Shown here: piece after piece, positions 61,982 through 64,000 of the stretch
Numbering within the stretch: position 1 is the first letter of the stretch
Layout: each line of letters starts with the position of its first letter
Assembly (NCBI GenBank): GCA_017624235.1
Contig: JAGANL010000034.1
Span: 41,218 to 105,217, forward strand
Length of the DNA: 64,000 bases
Direction of reading: 5' to 3'
Source: Lachnospiraceae bacterium
Lineage (GTDB): Bacteria; Bacillota; Clostridia; Lachnospirales; Lachnospiraceae
Translations under genes and position numbers: made by a program
The notes under the pieces: generated by a model
Told to the model about the DNA's origin: nothing
What the model saw: the letters and a program-made list of their open reading frames with translations, nothing else
Databases searched by the model: none

Positions 61982-63426
61982 TATGAAACCTCGCTATAGC
62001 CTTGTAAGATTCTTTTGATTTCCGATTTGATGTAAACCGGCTTGTACGGTCTTACAATATAGCCGGCAGCGTTCATGCTGCGGCAGGTCAGTACAGTTTC
62101 CTTATCACAAAGCGCTGTAACAAATAAAATCGGCACTTCATGATTTGTCATTTCCTGAATCCGTCTGGTAGTTTCAATTCCATCCATTTCAGGCATATCA
62201 ATATCCATCAGTACCAGATCCGGATATTCGTTCTTCTGCAGATACAGAAGCGCCTGTGCACCGGACTTGAGTAAGGCTACATCATAAATCGGCTCTAAAA
62301 TCTCACGCAGCATATGCAGATTGGTTTTCATATCATCCACTACCATGATGCGGTAACGCTTATGATGTATCATGTTCTCACGGTCTTTTTCAGCCTCCTC
62401 CGGTGAAAAACAGATATTGCTGGAGGACGTTATAATCGTAAGGTTTAAATATTCCGATGCCATCAAATCAATCATGCTGCCATCCAGCATTCGTAAAATC
62501 GGCCGGAGATTATGAAAGCCGGAATTTTCATATATGATTCCTTCTCTGCCATCCGACAAAGTGACCATCGTTCCCTTCTGATGCAGAGGCACGAAACGCA
62601 GAAAGGTTTCTACCACATGCTGATCAAACATGATGGAGCAGCCACCCATCAGATATTCACATGCCTCATATGGAGAATACGGCTCCTTATACGGACGCTT
62701 TGAGGTCAAAGCATCGTATACATCTGCCACATGAAGTATCTTTATGAATATCGTCTGCTGGGAAGCATCCAGACCATCCGGATAGCCGCTTCCATCCACA
62801 TTCTCATGATGGAAACGCACCGCTGTTTTCACCTGTGACGGAATATCATACCGATCCCGGATCAGTTCATAGGATAAATCCGCATGTGACTTCATGATTT
62901 CATATTCCTCAGGAGTCAGCCTGCCAGGTTTATTCAATATTTCCGGTGAAATCAGCATTTTTCCCAAATCATGTATCAAAGCTGCCGTAACCAGCTTGGT
63001 CAGATCCGATTCCTCCATTTCCAGACCTACACCAATGACACAGCACAATACGGCCACATTGACGGAATGTGCATAGGTATAATCATCAAAGGAACGAAGA
63101 TCTGTCAGATCCAGCATCAGGGTCTCCCGGTCCAGAATCTCCTCTACAATCTTTTTGGCAATATTCAGACAGCCGTCAATATTCTGCTCACGGACACAGG
63201 ACAAGCCTTCCGAACGCAGTGCGGGAGAAATCATATAATCAATTTCAATATCCTCAGACAAAGCATCTTCAATATAGATACCGTCAAATCCATATTCCCA
63301 TAATTTTTGTATGGCACTTTCATTTAATACTACATTGCTTGCAACCAATACGCGTCCCATGGAGTCGAACAGGGTTTTGGCCGGACGCATTCCCGGTGTT
63401 ACGTGTTTCATATCTACATATCGCAT
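61981..63426 (-). CDS. HD-GYP phosphodiesterase with C-terminal receiver
   Basis: 481 residues. HD-GYP domain at about 105-290 with 'HSVNVAVL', 'IHDLGKM', 'HADLSYEL' and 'RFHHENVDGSGYPDG', so it should hydrolyse c-di-GMP. The C-terminal receiver (about 355-475) has phosphoacceptor Asp in 'LVLMDIDMPEMDG'. Putting the receiver last is less common than first. Upstream of the hybrid kinase. Confidence 0.95.
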   Translation of the reverse strand: MRYVDMKHVTPGMRPAKTLFDSMGRVLVASNVVLNESAIQKLWEYGFDGIYIEDALSEDIEIDYMISPALRSEGLSCVREQNIDGCLNIAKKIVEEILDRETLMLDLTDLRSFDDYTYAHSVNVAVLCCVIGVGLEMEESDLTKLVTAALIHDLGKMLISPEILNKPGRLTPEEYEIMKSHADLSYELIRDRYDIPSQVKTAVRFHHENVDGSGYPDGLDASQQTIFIKILHVADVYDALTSKRPYKEPYSPYEACEYLMGGCSIMFDQHVVETFLRFVPLHQKGTMVTLSDGREGIIYENSGFHNLRPILRMLDGSMIDLMASEYLNLTIITSSSNICFSPEEAEKDRENMIHHKRYRIMVVDDMKTNLHMLREILEPIYDVALLKSGAQALLYLQKNEYPDLVLMDIDMPEMDGIETTRRIQEMTNHEVPILFVTALCDKETVLTCRSMNAAGYIVRPYKPVYIKSEIKRILQGYSEVS

Positions 63427-63447
63427 CTTTTGTACCCTCCATGTAAG

Positions 63448-63476
63448 AATGTACCAATTTGTCGAAGTGAAGTCAA
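63448..63476 (-). promoter_or_regulatory. Promoter of HD-GYP/hybrid kinase operon
   Basis: TTGACT (63476-63471), 17-bp spacer, TACATT (63453-63448), minus strand. Confidence 0.65.
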
Positions 63477-63529
63477 TTCCTGTTTGATTTTCTCTTAGAA
63501 AATTTTTTAAATTATTTTATAAAAAGTAC

Positions 63530-63558
63530 TTGCATTTTGTCAGATGTTATATTATAAT
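63530..63558 (+). promoter_or_regulatory. tRNA-Lys promoter
   Basis: TTGCAT at 63530-63535, 17-bp spacer, TATAAT at 63553-63558. Confidence 0.75.
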
Positions 63559-63594
63559 CATTTTTGTTGTGAGCGACATAAAAACTTAAAACAT

Positions 63595-63667
63595 GCGTCT
63601 TTAGCTCAGCTGGCAGAGCACCTGACTCTTAATCAGGGTGTCCAGGGTTCGAACCCCTGAAGACGCA
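63595..63667 (+). tRNA. tRNA-Lys (anticodon CTT)
   Basis: Cloverleaf with acceptor GCGTCTT/AAGACGC, anticodon stem CCTGA/TCAGG and anticodon CTT at 63628-63630, T arm with GGTTCGAACC. Discriminator A; the CCA end is not encoded. Confidence 0.98.
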
Positions 63668-63672
63668 TTTTT

Positions 63673-63717
63673 AACACTATCTTTGAGGACTAGAAGCCTT
63701 GGGGATGGTGTTTTTTT
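63673..63717 (+). terminator. Terminator after tRNA-Lys
   Basis: AACACTATC pairs with GATGGTGTT (one G-T pair) over an inner TTGAGG/CCTTGG stem, then seven T. Confidence 0.78.
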
Positions 63718-63735
63718 CTGTTCTTTTTCTTTATT

Positions 63736-64000
63736 TTATTTCTTTTCCCATTCCACTGCTTCATACAAATAACTTCTGCCCTGCTTTCCAATCCGTCTGA
63801 CAATACCTAACTCATAAAGAATATTCAACGTTGTCTGTGCAAGTGGCTTCTTAATATGCGCCGCCTTTGCAAAATCAGCAGAGGTAAATCGTGTAAGCTC
63901 CGGCGGAACGAACTGCATATAATCCTCCGGCCGCTCAATGGCTACCTCATCTATCAGCTCCGTCGGAATCCTGTCATACCGACAGGAACCTCTCTTTCTG
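63736..64000 (-). CDS. C-terminal part of an unrecognised protein, winged-helix-like
   Basis: The frame is open to the window edge (87 codons), so the start is missing. It reads 'CRYDRIPTELIDEV', then a region like a winged helix ('FTSADFAKAAHIKKPLAQ', 'LNILYELGIVRRIGKQGR', 'YLYE'). The end may be a DNA-binding or protein-interaction domain. The full gene cannot be named. Confidence 0.6.
   Translation of the reverse strand, partial: RKRGSCRYDRIPTELIDEVAIERPEDYMQFVPPELTRFTSADFAKAAHIKKPLAQTTLNILYELGIVRRIGKQGRSYLYEAVEWEKK

Overview
The window reads as chromosomal DNA of a motile, anaerobic, spore-lineage Firmicute, most likely a Lachnospiraceae gut-type bacterium (Roseburia/Eubacterium rectale-like). 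Supporting signs are the PerR-type regulator with reverse rubrerythrin and rubredoxin, BofA and DUF2508 (YaaL) genes, a one-operon Tad pilus locus with an Flp1-type pilin and DUF5702 protein, a flagellin next to a DUF6240 protein, AgrBD peptide signalling, and strong GGAGG ribosome sites. No transposase, integrase, CRISPR array or rRNA was seen. There is one tRNA (Lys, CTT).

Layout. 1-1.3 kb: end-truncated sensor kinase. 1.4-2.75 kb: peroxide-defence operon (perR, rubrerythrin, rubredoxin) behind a perfect 7-1-7 operator. 2.85-5.5 kb: lactaldehyde reductase fucO convergent with pdxST (vitamin B6). 5.6-9.6 kb: polar amino acid ABC transporter plus M20 amidohydrolase, preceded by a promoter, a small Cys/Met-rich ORF and an intrinsic terminator that look like an attenuator. 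9.67-11.3 kb: bioB fused in frame to an HD-domain gene by a 13-bp tandem duplication, with a second frameshift at the 3' end. 11.4-15.3 kb: chemoreceptor and EAL-CBS-GGDEF protein. 15.3-19.6 kb: broken XRE regulator, EamA transporter, ACT protein, small kinase-like protein, and a MacB-like ABC exporter with a DUF4418 protein. 19.7-24.6 kb: sulfonate/taurine-type ABC transporter and a fused metallo-beta-lactamase/PLP sulfur enzyme. 24.65-28.4 kb: a complete agr quorum-sensing unit (agrD, agrB, sensor, LytTR regulator) flanked by two direct copies of a ~290-bp palindromic element. 28.5-29.8 kb: luxS and mtnN. 30-35.2 kb: 2-hydroxyacid dehydrogenase, pgi, TSCPD protein, murG, HIT. 35.2-46.9 kb: Tad pilus operon that runs on into FHA, rhomboid, flavodoxin-SCP2 and HIT genes. 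46.9-52.6 kb: bofA, DUF2508, fliS, flagellin, DUF6240/FliK-like. 52.7-59.3 kb: glgB, a TPR/degenerate AAA protein, rsmA, tatD. 59.3-63.4 kb: hybrid kinase and HD-GYP regulator. The window ends with tRNA-Lys and a truncated gene.

How parts may work together. Two operons tied to sulfur or amino acid supply (9.3-9.6 kb and 24.5-24.6 kb) share a 15-bp dyad NTACTAANNNGGTAN just downstream of their -10 boxes, suggesting one regulator. The agr and luxS loci sit side by side, so peptide and AI-2/SAH chemistry are neighbours. Flagellin, chemoreceptor, Tad pilus and three c-di-GMP-type proteins point to a surface-behaviour lifestyle.

The strongest candidate for something undescribed is the pair of palindromic elements around agr. 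Their arms differ in sequence between copies but each copy stays self-complementary, while an inner core is conserved. Next are the MCCCM-containing leader peptide with its terminator and the MBL-PLP fusion enzyme. All calls come from reading the sequence; no database search was run.
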